Positions 11,086-25,211 of a stretch of DNA of 64,000 nt are shown here, one piece after another (position 1 is the first letter of the stretch; every line of letters starts with the position of its first letter). The notes beneath the pieces were generated by a model. It worked only from the letters and a program-made list of their open reading frames with translations, was not told where the DNA came from and ran no database searches. The stretch comes from Uranotaenia lowii. Its lineage: Eukaryota > Arthropoda > Insecta > Diptera > Culicidae. The stretch lies in assembly GCF_029784155.1 (NCBI RefSeq), contig NC_073692.1, forward strand, positions 428,773,324 through 428,837,323, written 5' to 3'. The translations under genes were made by a program, and so were the position numbers.

Positions 11086-12323
11086 ACCTGCACCAGATGT
11101 TCCTTCTCCATATAAATTCTTTAAATCAATTAAAATTAATTCCGATCAACCTTCACTTAAATTGAGTGACGCATTAAATAATACTACAACGCAAGAGAAA
11201 AAAACGCTTAATTATGCATTTATTCATGACACTCGATTCGGGGAACCTTTTTCCTCCAAGAGTCCGCCAAATCGGAGCTTCTCAGTTATTCGCTTCGATC
11301 TTTTCGGTTTTTATTTGAGCGCAGCTTCTTTTATTTACAATCCACAATCGGTTCGATTGCCGCATAACCGCCCCAAGGATGCTGCGATCCCCACTGCCTA
11401 TGGGACAGTTATGCGTTCAGCGATTGTCCAACGAGTTCAAACTGGTCGGCTGGAATTCATGTCGAAATTGCGCGGCACGCAATTTCGCGTCGCGCACAAC
11501 AATCATCAATTAACATGCCATCCATCTGTCCAATTGAGAAGGGTTTTAACCACTTTGTATTAATTGATGTCAACGACGACAACGAATGAACAGAGGAATG
11601 AATGAACGACGACGCGCTGATGAATATTAAAAATAGCGCTCGAGTAGGAAATCGACAACAAAACCATCATAGCAAGCCGATCCGGACCTGCCTAGATGGG
11701 AAAAATGGCATGGCATGGAGTGGTTTTATTATATATTTTTTTCTTTTTCGTATGTTGGATGAAATCGAAATCGTAGTTGGCGCTTTTTGTTTTGCGCGCC
11801 CTTCCGGAGGACGGAAGGAAAAACCTTTTTATTCTTTTTATGGTTTCTGCTGTCATTTTTGCACTTCAGGAATTTCGCAGCCCTCTTTGTTGTTGCCGAA
11901 TGTAGTTATGGGCCTACTGGGTGTACACGAAAAAAAGTTGAATGCAGACATATAATTGACAAGAAAAATTTTGAATTTAAAAGGATTCAAAAAACTGTAT
12001 TTTACAATATTACAAATTACTTTTGGGAATTTCAAGATTCAGTACAACTCGATGTGTTCGCTTTTTTCGTGGACAGCCTTTGGTGGTTATTTATCGGTCG
12101 TCGTCACTTGTTGATTGAACTTTTTGTTGTGATGAAGTAGAGGAAATAGCAAACAAGTGTTTGTGGGTTCATTTTAAATTAATCCAATTTCCCATCAGTT
12201 GAAGTGTGCTGAAGCGATTTTCGAGTGATGTATGTTTTACTTTATGTACATGTACCATAATTTTAAATGGATGGTTGAGTTACTAGCTATTGTGATTCTT
12301 TACTTAAATTTGTTATCTATTAT
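11086..12323. other. Single-copy arm segment, no supported gene
   Basis: Matches 40598-41538 and 36985-37294 in the right arm, where an RTE element splits it. The longest frame (11162-11563) is shortened in the right arm (41060-41308), so the reading frame is not conserved. I read the segment as intronic or intergenic. The CGCGGCACGCAATTTCGCGT stretch near 11470 is GC-rich relative to its surroundings. Confidence 0.6.
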
Positions 12324-13122
12324 AGACTGAGTCCAATTGGGGTCTTTTTTGAATTTTTCAAACCCTGGGGTCTTGAAAGCTTCGTTTTGGTTCAAAACTC
12401 ATCGATGATTTTTTGCAGATTTTTTAAGGTTTACATAAGTAAATTTTTACTGTTATGTTTGTATGGGAAAATTGAATATTTTGTTTTGAAAAATCAACAT
12501 AATTTTTGTTTTTTTTTCTGTTGAACTGAGTCTGAGTGGTTTGGTGCCAATTTATACATTCTTTGAAGAAAATTTTCCGCTGAACACCTTTGTGGAAGGT
12601 CGAAACTTCATATCTTATCAGGCAAAAAAAAGTTATTGGCTGTTGAATAGAGGTATGTCATTTACCATTGAAAAAACAATCAATTTAACTGACATCACTG
12701 CTGGTGTATTGCATGATTACTTAGCAAGCAATACCTCGGTAGGCACCAGCAGTGATGTCAGTTAAATTGATTGTTTTTCAATGCTGAAGACAAACTTCTA
12801 TTCAACAGCTAATAACTTTTTTGTCTGATAAGATATGAAGTTTTGACCTTCCACAAAGGTATTTAGCTGAAAAATTTCTCTAAAGAATTTATAAATTCCC
12901 ACCAAAACCATCAACAGGCTCGGTTCCACTGACGAAATAAAAATGATGTGAAACAAAACTTTTAAATTTTTCTAAACAAACATATTTAAAAGTTAAAATT
13001 TTCTCATGAAATGTTCACTTAAAAATTCGGCAAAAAATCATGGATCAGTTTTGAACCAAAACGCAGCTTTAAATGCCCCTGGCTTTGCGAAATTTAAAAA
13101 TGACCCCATATTGACTCAGTCT
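12324..13122. mobile_element. Foldback MITE, copy B of the AGACTGAGTC family
   Basis: About 800 bp whose two halves are inverted copies of each other, with ends AGACTGAGTC and GACTCAGTCT. The central pair (CAATTTAACTGACATCACTG and its mirror) is around 12685-12770. The small frame 12541-12765 runs through the fold and is not a gene. Confidence 0.8.
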
Positions 13123-13680
13123 GTTATGATTATTCATTTCATCATAGCACAATTTAAATCAATTTAATCTGGCCTTTATTTCTCACCCATTTGACCGGGA
13201 TTTCAAATCGAAATGTTGAATAAATTCCACTTGCTTCTCTAATTATACTGGATCGCGAGATAAGCTTTTTTGTATACCATGACCTACGATTGTTTCGTAA
13301 AGAAAATCCATTAGACTTGATCACAGCCGAGCTACCGTGTAAAATAGTACTTAAACGCATCGATATAAGCTTAGCTAAGTGTTTCAAACCAATCGGTCAA
13401 AAGCTGATGATCGCTCGAGGCCTCTCGCATAGGCAATAAAATCTACATCAGATTAGATATCCATTAGTGTTTTATATTGCAGGTAAGCAATGAATTTTAA
13501 AATCTCCAGATAATAAATTTGCAGGAGTGTTTAAGATCATTTTCTTAAATGGCCATCAAAAGGATCCAGTAATTATGTGCCATATTCAATTAATTAAACT
13601 TACTGAATTCATAGAGTTTGTTGAAAGTTTGAAGGTGTTAAAGATAAATAACAATTAAATAGTCAAATTAAAAATTATTA
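13123..13680. other. Single-copy arm segment before the long array
   Basis: AT-rich and matching 35707-36178 in the right arm. No coding evidence. The 77-codon frame 13154-13387 lacks recognisable motifs and is disrupted in the right arm. Confidence 0.5.
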
Positions 13681-16600
13681 AAATTGTCTAAATTGTCAAA
13701 ATTGTCAAAATTGTCAAAATTGTCAAAATTGTCAAAATTGTCAAAATTGTCAAAATTGTCAATATTGTCAAAATTGTCAAAATTGTCAAAATTGTCAAAA
13801 TTGTCAAAATTGTCAAAATTGTCAAAATTGTCAAAATTGTCAAATTTGTCAAAATTGTCAAAATTGTCAAAATTGTCAAAATTGTCAAAATTGTCAAAAT
13901 TGTCAAAATTGTCACAATTGTCAAAATTGTCAAAATTGTCAAAATTGTCAAAATTCTCAAAATTGTCAAAATTGTCAAAATTGTCAAAATTGTCAAAATT
14001 GTCAAAATTGTCAAAATTGTCAAAATTGTCAAAATTGTCAAAATTGTCAAAATTGTCAAAATTGTCAAAATTGTCAAAATTGTCAAAATTGTCAAAATTG
14101 TCAAAATTGTCAAAATTGTCAAAATTGTCAAAATTGTCAAAATTGTCAAAATTGTCAAAATTGTCAAAATTGTCAAAATTGTCAAAATTGTCAAAATTGT
14201 CAAAATTGTCAAAATTGTCAAAATTGTCAAAATTGTCAAAATTGTCAAAATTGTCAAAATTGTCAAAATTGTCAAAATTGTCAAAATTGTCAAAATTGTC
14301 AAAATTGTCAAAATTGTCAAAATTGTCAAAATTGTCAAAATTGTCAAAATTGTCAAAATTGTCAAAATTGTCAAAATTGTCAAAATTGTCCAAATTGTCA
14401 AAATTGTCGAGATTGTCAAAATTGTCAAAATTGTCAAAATTGTCAAAATTGTCAAAATTGTCAAAATTGTCAAAATTGTCAAAATTGTCAAAATTGTCAA
14501 AATTGTCAAAATTGTCAAAATTGTCAAAATTGTCCAAATTGTCAAAATTGTCGAGATTGTCAAAATTGTCAAAATTGTCAAAATTGTCAAAATTGTCAAA
14601 ATTGTCAAAATTGTCAACATTGTCAACATTGTCAAAATTGTCAAAATTGTCAAAATTGTCAAAATTGTCAAAATTGTCAAAATTGTCAAAATTGTCAAAA
14701 TTGTCAAAATTGTCAAAATTGTCAAAATTGTCAAAATTGTCAAAATTGTCAAAATTGTCAAAATTGTCAAAATTGTCAAAATTGTCAAAATTGTCAAAAT
14801 TGTCAAAATTGTCAAAATTGTCAAAATTGTCAAAATTGTCAAAATTGTCAAAATTGTCAAAATTGTCAAAATTGTCAAAATTGTCAAAATTGTCAAAATT
14901 GTCAAAATTGTCAAAATTGTCAAAATTGTCAAAATTGTCAAAATTGTCAAAATTGTCAAAATTGTCAAAATTGTCAAAATTGTCAAAATTGTCAAAATTG
15001 TCAAAATTGTCAAAATTGTCAAAATTGTCAAAATTGTCAAAATTGTCAAAATTGTCCAAATTGTCAAAATTGTCGAGATTGTCAAAATTGTCAAAATTGT
15101 CAAAATTGTCAAAATTGTCAAAATTGTCAAAATTGTCAAAATTGTCAAAATTGTCAAAATTGTCAAAATTGTCAAAATTGTCAAAATTGTCAAAATTGTC
15201 AAAATTGTCAAAATTGTCAAAATTGTCAAAATTGTCAAAATTGTCAAAATTGTCAAAATTGTCAAAATTGTCAAAATTGTCAAAATTGTCAAAATTGTCA
15301 AAATTGTCAAAATTGTCAAAATTGTCAAAATTGTCAAAATTGTCAAAATTGTCAAAATTGTCAAAATTGTCAAAATTTGTCAAAATTGTCAAAATTGTCA
15401 CAATTGTCAAAATTGTCAAAATTGTCAAAATTGTCAAAATTGTAAAAATTGTAAAAATTGTAAAAATTGTCCAAATTGTCAAAATTGTCAAAATTGTCAA
15501 AATTGTCAAAATTGTCGAGATTGTCAAAATTGTCAAAATTGTCAAAATTGTCAAAATTGTCAAAATTGTCAAAATTGTCAAAATTGTCAAAATTGTCAAA
15601 ATTGTCAAAATTGTCAAAATTGTCAAAATTGTCAAAATTGTCAAAATTGTCAAAATTGTCAAAATTGTCAAAATTGTCAAAATTGTCAAAATTGTCAAAA
15701 TTGTCAAAATTGTCAAAATTGTCAAAATTGTCAAAATTGTCAAAATTGTCAAAATTGTCAAAATTGTCAAAATTGTCAAAATTGTCCAAATTGTCAAAAT
15801 TGTCGAGATTGTCAAAATTGTCAAAATTGTCAAAATTGTCAAAATTGTCAAAATTGTCAAAATTGTCAAAATTGTCAAAATTGTCAAAATTGTCAAAATT
15901 GTCAAAATTGTCAAAATTGTCAAAATTGTCAAAATTGTCCAAATTGTCAAAATTGTCGAGATTGTCAAAATTGTCAAAATTGTCAAAATTGTCAAAATTG
16001 TCAAAATTGTCAAAATTGTCAACATTGTCAAAATTGTCAAAATTGTCAAAATTGTCAAAATTGTCAAAATTGTCAAAATTGTCAAAATTGTCAAAATTGT
16101 CAAAATTGTCAAAATTGTCAAAATTGTCAAAATTGTCAAAATTGTCAAAATTGTCAAAATTGTCAAAATTGTCAAAATTGTCAAAATTGTCAAAATTGTC
16201 AAAATTGTCAAAATTGTCAAAATTGTCAAAATTGTCAAAATTGTCAAAATTGTCAAAATTGTCAAAATTGTCAAAATTGTCAAAATTGTCAAAATTGTCA
16301 AAATTGTCAAAATTGTCAAAATTGTCAAAATTGTCAAAATTGTCAAAATTGTCAAAATTGTCAAAATTGTCAAAATTGTCAAAATTGTCAAAATTGTCAA
16401 AATTGTCAAAATTGTCAAAATTGTCAAAATTGTCAAAATTGTCAAAATTGTCAAAATTGTCAAAATTGTCAAAATTGTCAAAATTGTCAAAATTGTCAAA
16501 ATTGTCAAAATTGTCAAAATTGTCAAATTGTCAAAATTGTCAAAATTGTCAAAATTGTCAAAATTGTCAAAATTGTCAAAATTGTCAAAATTGTCAAAAT

Positions 16601-19600
16601 TGTCAAAATTGTCAAAATTGTCAAAATTGTCAAAATTGTCAAAATTGTCAAAATTGTCAAAATTGTCAAAATTGTCAAAATTGTCAAAATTGTCAAATTG
16701 TCAAAATTGTCAAAATTGTCAAAATTGTCAAAATTGTCAAAATTGTCAAAATTGTCAAATTGTCAAAATTGTCAAAATTGTCAAAATTGTCAAAATTGTC
16801 AAAATTGTCAAAATTGTCAAAATTGTCAAAATTGTCAAAATTGTCAAAATTGTCAAAATTGTCAAAATTGTCAAAATTGTCAAAATTGTCAAAATTGTCA
16901 AAATTGTCAAAATTGTCAAAATTGTCAAAATTGTCAAAATTGTCAAAATTGTCAAAATTGTCAAAATTGTCAAAATTGTCAAAATTGTCAAAATTGTCAA
17001 AATTGTCAAAATTGTCAAAATTGTCAAAATTGTCAAAATTGTCAAAATTGTCAAAATTGTCAAAATTGTCAAAATTGTCAAAATTGTCAAAATTGTCAAA
17101 ATTGTCAAAATTGTCAAAATTGTCAAAATTGTCAAAATTGTCAAAATTGTCAAAATTGTCAAAATTGTCAAAATTGTCAAATTGTCAAAATTGTCAAAAT
17201 TGTCAAAATTGTCAAAATTGTCAAAATTGTCAAAATTGTCAAAATTGTCAAAATTGTCAAAATTGTCAAAATTGTCAAAATTGTCAAAATTGTCAAAATT
17301 GTCAAAATTGTCAAAATTGTCAAATTATCAAAATTGTCAAAATTGTCAAAATTGTCAAAATTGTCAAAATTGTCAAAATTGTCAAAATTGTCCAAATTGT
17401 CAAAATTGTCAAAATTGTCAAAATTGTCAAAATTGTCAAAATTGTCAAAAATGTCAAAATTGTCAAAATTGTCAAAATTGTCAAAATTGTCAAAATTGTC
17501 AAAATTGTCAAAATTGTCGAAATTGTCCAAATTGTCAAAATTGTCAAAATTGTCAAAATTGTCAAAATTGTCAAAATTGTCAAAATTGTCAAAATTGTCA
17601 AAATTGTCAAAATTGTCAAAATTGTCAAAATTGTCCAAATTGTCAAAATTGTCGAGATTGTCAAAATTGTCAAAATTGTCAAAATTGTCAAAATTGTCAA
17701 AATTGTCAAAATTGTCAACATTGTCAAAATTGTCAAAATTGTCAAAATTGTCAAAATTGTCAAAATTGTCAAAATTGTCAAAATTGTCAAAATTGTCAAA
17801 ATTGTCAAAATTGTCAAAATTGTCAAAATTGTCAAAATTGTCAAAATTGTCAAAATTGTCAAAATTGTCAAAATTGTCAAAATTGTCAAAATTGTCAAAA
17901 TTGTCAAAATTGTCAAAATTGTCAAAATTGTCAAAATTGTCAAAATTGTCAAAATTGTCAAAATTGTCAAAATTGTCAAAATTGTCAAAATTGTCAAAAT
18001 TGTCAAAATTGTCAAAATTGTCAAAATTGTCAAAATTGTCAAAATTGTCAAAATTGTCAAAATTGTCAAAATTGTCAAAATTGTCAAAATTGTCAAAATT
18101 GTCAAAATTGTCAAAATTGTCAAAATTGTCAAAATTGTCAAAATTGTCAAAATTGTCAAAATTGTCAAAATTGTCAAAATTGTCAAAATTGTCAAAATTG
18201 TCAAAATTGTCAAAATTGTCAAAATTGTCAAAATTGTCAAAATTGTCAAAATTGTCAAAATTGTCAAAATTTGTCAAAATTGTCAAAATTGTCACAATTG
18301 TCAAAATTGTCAAAATTGTCAAAATTGTCAAAATTGTAAAAATTGTAAAAATTGTAAAAATTGTCCAAATTGTCAAAATTGTCAAAATTGTCAAAATTGT
18401 CAAAATTGTCGAGATTGTCAAAATTGTCAAAATTGTCAAAATTGTCAAAATTGTCAAAATTGTCAAAATTGTCAAAATTGTCAAAATTGTCAAAATTGTC
18501 AAAATTGTCAAAATTGTCAAAATTGTCAAAATTGTCAAAATTGTCAAAATTGTCAAAATTGTCAAAATTGTCAAAATTGTCAAAATTGTCAAAATTGTCA
18601 AAATTGTCAAAATTGTCAAAATTGTCAAAATTGTCAAAATTGTCAAAATTGTCAAAATTGTCAAAATTGTCAAAATTGTCAAAATTTGTCAAAATTGTCA
18701 AAATTGTCACAATTGTCAAAATTGTCAAAATTGTCAAAATTGTCAAAATTGTAAAAATTGTAAAAATTGTAAAAATTGTCCAAATTGTCAAAATTGTCAA
18801 AATTGTCAAAATTGTCAAAATTGTCGAGATTGTCAAAATTGTCAAAATTGTCAAAATTGTCAAAATTGTCAAAATTGTCAAAATTGTCAAAATTGTCAAA
18901 ATTGTCAAAATTGTCAAAATTGTCAAAATTGTCAAAATTGTCAAAATTGTCAAAATTGTCAAAATTGTCAAAATTGTCAAAATTGTCAAAATTGTCAAAA
19001 TTGTCAAAATTGTCAAAATTGTCAAAATTGTCAAAATTGTCAAAATTGTCAAAATTGTCAAAATTGTCAAAATTGTCAAAATTGTCAAAATTGTCCAAAT
19101 TGTCAAAATTGTCGAGATTGTCAAAATTGTCAAAATTGTCAAAATTGTCAAAATTGTCAAAATTGTCAAAATTGTCAAAATTGTCAAAATTGTCAAAATT
19201 GTCAAAATTGTCAAAATTGTCAAAATTGTCAAAATTGTCCAAATTGTCAAAATTGTCGAGATTGTCAAAATTGTCAAAATTGTCAAAATTGTCAAAATTG
19301 TCAAAATTGTCAAAATTGTCAACATTGTCAAAATTGTCAAAATTGTCAAAATTGTCAAAATTGTCAAAATTGTCAAAATTGTCAAAATTGTCAAAATTGT
19401 CAAAATTGTCAAAATTGTCAAAATTGTCAAAATTGTCAAAATTGTCAAAATTGTCAAAATTGTCAAAATTGTCAAAATTGTCAAAATTGTCAAAATTGTC
19501 AAAATTGTCAAAATTGTCAAAATTGTCAAAATTGTCAAAATTGTCAAAATTGTCAAAATTGTCAAAATTGTCAAAATTGTCAAAATTGTCAAAATTGTCA

Positions 19601-22600
19601 AAATTGTCAAAATTGTCAAAATTGTCAAAATTGTCAAAATTGTCAAAATTGTCAAAATTGTCAAAATTGTCAAAATTGTCAAAATTGTCAAAATTGTCAA
19701 AATTGTCAAAATTGTCAAAATTGTCAAAATTGTCAAAATTGTCAAAATTGTCAAAATTGTCAAAATTGTCAAAATTGTCAAAATTGTCAAAATTGTCAAA
19801 ATTGTCAAAATTGTCAAAATTGTCAAAATTGTCAAAATTGTCAAAATTGTCAAAATTGTCAAAATTGTCAAAATTGTCAAAATTGTCAAAATTGTCAAAA
19901 TTGTCAAAATTGTCAAAATTGTCAAAATTGTCAAAATTGTCAAAATTGTCAAAATTGTCAAAATTGTCAAAATTGTCAAAATTGTCAAAATTGTCAAAAT
20001 TGTCAAAATTGTCAAAATTGTCAAAATTGTCAAAATTGTCAAAATTGTCAAAATTGTCAAAATTGTCAAAATTGTCAAAATTGTCAAAATTGTCAAAATT
20101 GTCAAAATTGTCAAAATTGTCAAAATTGTCAAAATTGTCAAAATTGTCAAAATTGTCAAAATTGTCAAAATTGTCAAAATTGTCAAAATTGTCAAAATTG
20201 TCAAAATTATCAAAATTGTCAAAATTGTCAAAATTGTCAAAATTGTCAAAATTGTCAAAATTGTCAAAATTGTCCAAATTGTCAAAATTGTCAAAATTGT
20301 CAAAATTGTCAAAATTGTCAAAATTGTCAAAAATGTCAAAATTGTCAAAATTGTCAAAATTGTCAAAATTGTCAAAATTGTCAAAATTGTCAAAATTGTC
20401 AAAATTGTCAAAATTGTCAATATTGTCAAAATTGTCAAAATTGTCAAAATTGTCAAAATTGTCAAAATTGTCAAAATTGTCAAAATTGTCAAATTTGTCA
20501 AAATTGTCAAAATTGTCAAAATTGTCAAAATTGTCAAAATTGTCAAAATTGTCAAAATTGTCACAATTGTCAAAATTGTCAAAATTGTCAAAATTGTCAA
20601 AATTCTCAAAATTGTCAAAATTGTCAAAATTGTCAAAATTGTCAAAATTGTCAAAATTGTCAAAATTGTCAAAATTGTCAAAATTGTCAAAATTGTCAAA
20701 ATTGTCAAAATTGTCAAAATTGTCAAAATTGTCAAAATTGTCAAAATTGTCAAAATTGTCAAAATTGTCAAAATTGTCAAAATTGTCAAAATTGTCAAAA
20801 TTGTCAAAATTGTCAAAATTGTCAAAATTGTCAAAATTGTCAAAATTGTCAAAATTGTCAAAATTGTCAAAATTGTCAAAATTGTCAAAATTGTCAAAAT
20901 TGTCAAAATTGTAAAATTGTCAAAATTGTCAAAATTGTCAAAATTGTCAAAATTGTCAAAATTGTCAAAATTGTCAAAATTGTCAAAATTGTCAAAATTG
21001 TCAAAATTGTCAAAATTGTCAAAATTGTCAAAATTGTCCAAATTGTCAAAATTGTCGAGATTGTCAAAATTGTCAAAATTGTCAAAATTGTCAAAATTGT
21101 CAAAATTGTCAAAATTGTCAAAATTGTCAAAATTGTCAAAATTGTCAAAATTGTCAAAATTGTCAAAATTGTCAAAATTGTCCAAATTGTCAAAATTGTC
21201 GAGATTGTCAAAATTGTCAAAATTGTCAAAATTGTCAAAATTGTCAAAATTGTCAAAATTGTCAACATTGTCAACATTGTCAAAATTGTCAAAATTGTCA
21301 AAATTGTCAAAATTGTCAAAATTGTCAAAATTGTCAAAATTGTCAAAATTGTCAAAATTGTCAAAATTGTCAAAATTGTCAAAATTGTCAAAATTGTCAA
21401 AATTGTCAAAATTGTCAAAATTGTCAAAATTGTCAAAATTGTCAAAATTGTCAAAATTGTCAAAATTGTCAAAATTGTCAAAATTGTCAAAATTGTCAAA
21501 ATTGTCAAAATTGTCAAAATTGTCAAAATTGTCAAAATTGTCAAAATTGTCAAAATTGTCAAAATTGTCAAAATTGTCAAAATTGTCAAAATTGTCAAAA
21601 TTGTCAAAATTGTCAAAATTGTCAAAATTGTCAAAATTGTCAAAATTGTCAAAATTGTCAAAATTGTCAAAATTGTCAAAATTGTCCAAATTGTCAAAAT
21701 TGTCGAGATTGTCAAAATTGTCAAAATTGTCAAAATTGTCAAAATTGTCAAAATTGTCAAAATTGTCAAAATTGTCAAAATTGTCAAAATTGTCAAAATT
21801 GTCAAAATTGTCAAAATTGTCAAAATTGTCACAATTGTCAAAATTGTCAAAATTGTCAAAATTGTCAAAATTGTCAAAATTGTCAAAATTGTCAAAATTG
21901 TCAAAATTGTCAAAATTGTCAAAATTGTCAAAATTGTCAAAATTGTCAAAATTGTCAAAATTGTCAAAATTGTCAAAATTGTCAAAATTGTCAAAATTGT
22001 CAAAATTGTCAAAATTGTCAAAATTGTCAAAATTGTCAAAATTGTCAAAATTGTCAAAATTGTCAAAATTGTCAAAATTGTCAAAATTGTCAAAATTGTC
22101 AAAATTGTCCAAATTGTCAAAATTGTCGAGATTGTCAAAATTGTCAAAATTGTCAAAATTGTCAAAATTGTCAAAATTGTCAAAATTGTCAAAATTGTCA
22201 AAATTGTCAAAATTGTCAAAATTGTCAAAATTGTCAAAATTGTCAAAATTGTCCAAATTGTCAAAATTGTCGAGATTGTCAAAATTGTCAAAATTGTCAA
22301 AATTGTCAAAATTGTCAAAATTGTCAAAATTGTCAACATTGTCAAAATTGTCAAAATTGTCAAAATTGTCAAAATTGTCAAAATTGTCAAAATTGTCAAA
22401 ATTGTCAAAATTGTCAAAATTGTCAAAATTGTCAAAATTGTCAAAATTGTCAAAATTGTCAAAATTGTCAAAATTGTCAAAATTGTCAAAATTGTCAAAA
22501 TTGTCAAAATTGTCAAAATTGTCAAAATTGTCAAAATTGTCAAAATTGTCAAAATTGTCAAAATTGTCAAAATTGTCAAAATTGTCAAAATTGTCAAAAT

Positions 22601-23443
22601 TGTCAAAATTGTCAAAATTGTCAAAATTGTCAAAATTGTCAAAATTGTCAAAATTGTCAAAATTGTCAAAATTGTCAAAATTGTCAAAATTGTCAAAATT
22701 GTCAAAATTGTCAAAATTGTCAAAATTGTCAAAATTGTCAAAATTGTCAAAATTGTCAAAATTGTCAAAATTGTCAAAATTGTCAAAATTGTCAAAATTG
22801 TCAAAATTGTCAAAATTGTCAAAATTGTCAAAATTGTCAAAATTGTCAAAATTGTCAAAATTGTCAAAATTGTCAAAATTGTCAAAATTGTCAAAATTGT
22901 CAAAATTGTCAAAATTGTCAAAATTGTCAAAATTGTCAAAATTGTCAAAATTGTCAAAATTGTCAAAATTGTCAAAATTGTCAAAATTGTCAAAATTGTC
23001 AAAATTGTCAAAATTGTCAAAATTGTCAAAATTGTCAAAATTGTCAAAATTGTCAAAATTGTCAAAATTGTCAAAATTGTCAAAATTGTCAAAATTGTCA
23101 AAATTGTCAAAATTGTCAAAATTATCAAAATTGTCAAAATTGTCAAAATTGTCAAAATTGTCAAAATTGTCAAAATTGTCAAAATTGTCCAAATTGTCAA
23201 AATTGTCAAAATTGTCAAAATTGTCAAAATTGTCAAAATTGTCAAAAATGTCAAAATTGTCAAAATTGTCAAAATTGTCAAAATTGTCAAAATTGTCAAA
23301 ATTGTCAAAATTGTCAAAATTGTCAAAATTGTCAAAATTTTCAAAATTGTCAAAATTGTCAAAATTGTCAAAATTGTCAAAATTGTCAAAATTGTCAAAA
23401 TTGTCAAAATTGTCAAAATTGTCAAAATTGTCAAAATTGTCAT
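13681..23443. repeat. Giant 9-bp satellite array (TTGTCAAAA)n, array A
   Basis: About 9.76 kb, roughly 1,085 units of TTGTCAAAA. Rare variants (TTGTCCAAA, TTGTCGAGA, TTGTCAACA, TTGTAAAAA, TTATCAAAA and 8-bp or 10-bp units) recur in the same order at long distances, which shows internal segmental duplications. Nine is a multiple of three and only one frame of six contains a stop, so five frames stay open for thousands of bases (repeats of KLS, KIV, NCQ, TIL, FDN). These are not genes. The right-arm counterpart, 34705-35706, is only about 1.0 kb. Confidence 0.97.
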
Positions 23444-25211
23444 TTATATCGCCAGTGTACTTGAATTTTTCAATTAAACGACAATCAGCCGTCTGGGTTT
23501 AAATCTTCCGGGTAAGTAGGCCTAGGAAATCAGATCCGTCAAAGGAGACAATGAGCCATCGCCTGCTATGCACACAGCATGCTCCGTTTATGGTCAATCA
23601 TCGAGTGACGCGACGTCTTTTGGCAGTTTTATTTTTCTCTTTCCCCCGGGGGGAGTGATGGGTGGGTGGAGTTTACTGCCCATTTATCAAGAGGCTTCAT
23701 TGTTGGGGTCGCCATTGTTGGTGTTGTTGATGTTGTTTCTGTGACCACATATTTAGTCAGGACAGAACATATTGGCACACTGGGCTCATTGGGTGCTGAC
23801 CAAAATTGGCAGAAACTATCTTCATCAAGGGCTTGTAGCGAGCAGCCAGCAACCAATATCAATATCGCCTCAATCAAACTCAAGGGCGGCCACTGAAATA
23901 CAAATGGCAGTCAGTAGTTGATCGACCATTTGGCAGCCAGGGATGGCATTTTGTGGTATTGAACCGCAGCGCACTCTGTTCACAAGTCGTTTAGACTGAT
24001 TGGCTTCCGTTTTACACAAGAGTCCGCCCTCTTCCTCATCCTTCTTTGCCCGGTCGATGCCCATTCATTAAAGTGGGGGTGGTCCAGTAAATTGGATGAT
24101 GGATAGCTAGCTGGCTAGAGATAGAGATTCGCAAACTCAACCCCACAAACAAAGCAGGGGGTGGAAATTTGAGCAAAACAGATAAAACTTGACAAGAGCC
24201 AGTCTGCCGCCCATTAGCCGCATATGCGAGGAATTGCTTTTGTGGTAAAATGTACAATAGTAGATACGAGTGCAAGCTTGAAGGATTTTCATTCACTGAA
24301 TGGCATTGGAATTGGAGAAAGAGAAGGAAAAACAGTCCACTAAGCGTATCGTTTTCTGGACAGATTCTTCTCACACAAAAGTAGAAGAAAACGTTCAATG
24401 AATCTCCATGCTCTTTGTGGTGAGTTCCCAGATCATTTGACAATGCGGTTTCGTTCTTTAGTTCTGGAACCATCAGAGATTGTGACTCATGGCTTTTGGT
24501 TGGGGTGGTGGTGAGATTAAATCCAATTACTGCCAATATTGTTGGGATTGCGATAGTTTTCCGCTTCTGTTGAACACACAGTGAGGAAAGCAGAAGGTTA
24601 ATTTAAAACAAGCAATTACTAGATAGGACATCCGACCCTCATCCGAAAACTTGTCAACAAATCGAACAAGCAAGCAAGGAGGACAGCCTCAGCATCTTTA
24701 AGAATGCGGCGGTAGGATTATCTTCGGGCAGTTGAACTTTCGAGTGTTGGATGTCGATGAAAGCCCTGCTGAATTTCTGCTGCGGGCTGATTCATGACTC
24801 GATGTAGGTATTTGCAGAGCACTTGTCAAATAGGTACCTTCTTGAGGCCAGAAGACGATTGGTTTCCAGATTGTCACATATGTGATTGGAAATCGAATTA
24901 CACTCGAGTGAAGTCAACAGAATCAGCTTTTTGTGTGTATGGGGTTTTTGATTGGAAAATCGCATGTGGTTCAATTTTCACAACGAGTTTGTAAAAAATC
25001 GGCTCTCTGAATTTAAATCAACAAGATGATAATATTTATTTTTCAACAGATCACGCAACTGCAGTTGATTTTGGTAAACAAAATCAAGCAGAAACTAGTA
25101 GGCGTAGCTTATTTGAAACAAAACTTTTCTCGTTATTTGTCGTTTACGAATTACTTTGATCGACAATTTTAACATTTTAGAAAATATTGACTACATTGAC
25201 ATATTTTACCA
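23444..25211. other. Single-copy spacer between two inverted arrays
   Basis: Nearly identical, inverted, to 32951-34704. It holds moderate-complexity DNA with frames up to 166 codons (24036-24536, minus; 33569-34126 in the right arm, plus). I see no motif, signal or splice pattern supporting translation. It may be intronic sequence with regulatory content. Confidence 0.5.

Noticed and set aside
11162..11563. 133-codon frame in the left arm
   Set aside because: Only 82 codons remain in the mirror copy at 41060-41308; the frame is not conserved.
13684..23502. Very long open frames (up to 2259 codons) on both strands
   Set aside because: They are produced by a 9-bp repeat lacking stops in five frames. 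No codon bias, domains or splice context.
24036..24536. 166-codon frame in the arm spacer (also 33569-34126)
   Set aside because: Intact in both arms, but the arms are nearly identical anyway, so this is no evidence of selection. No motif, and the composition is not coding-like.
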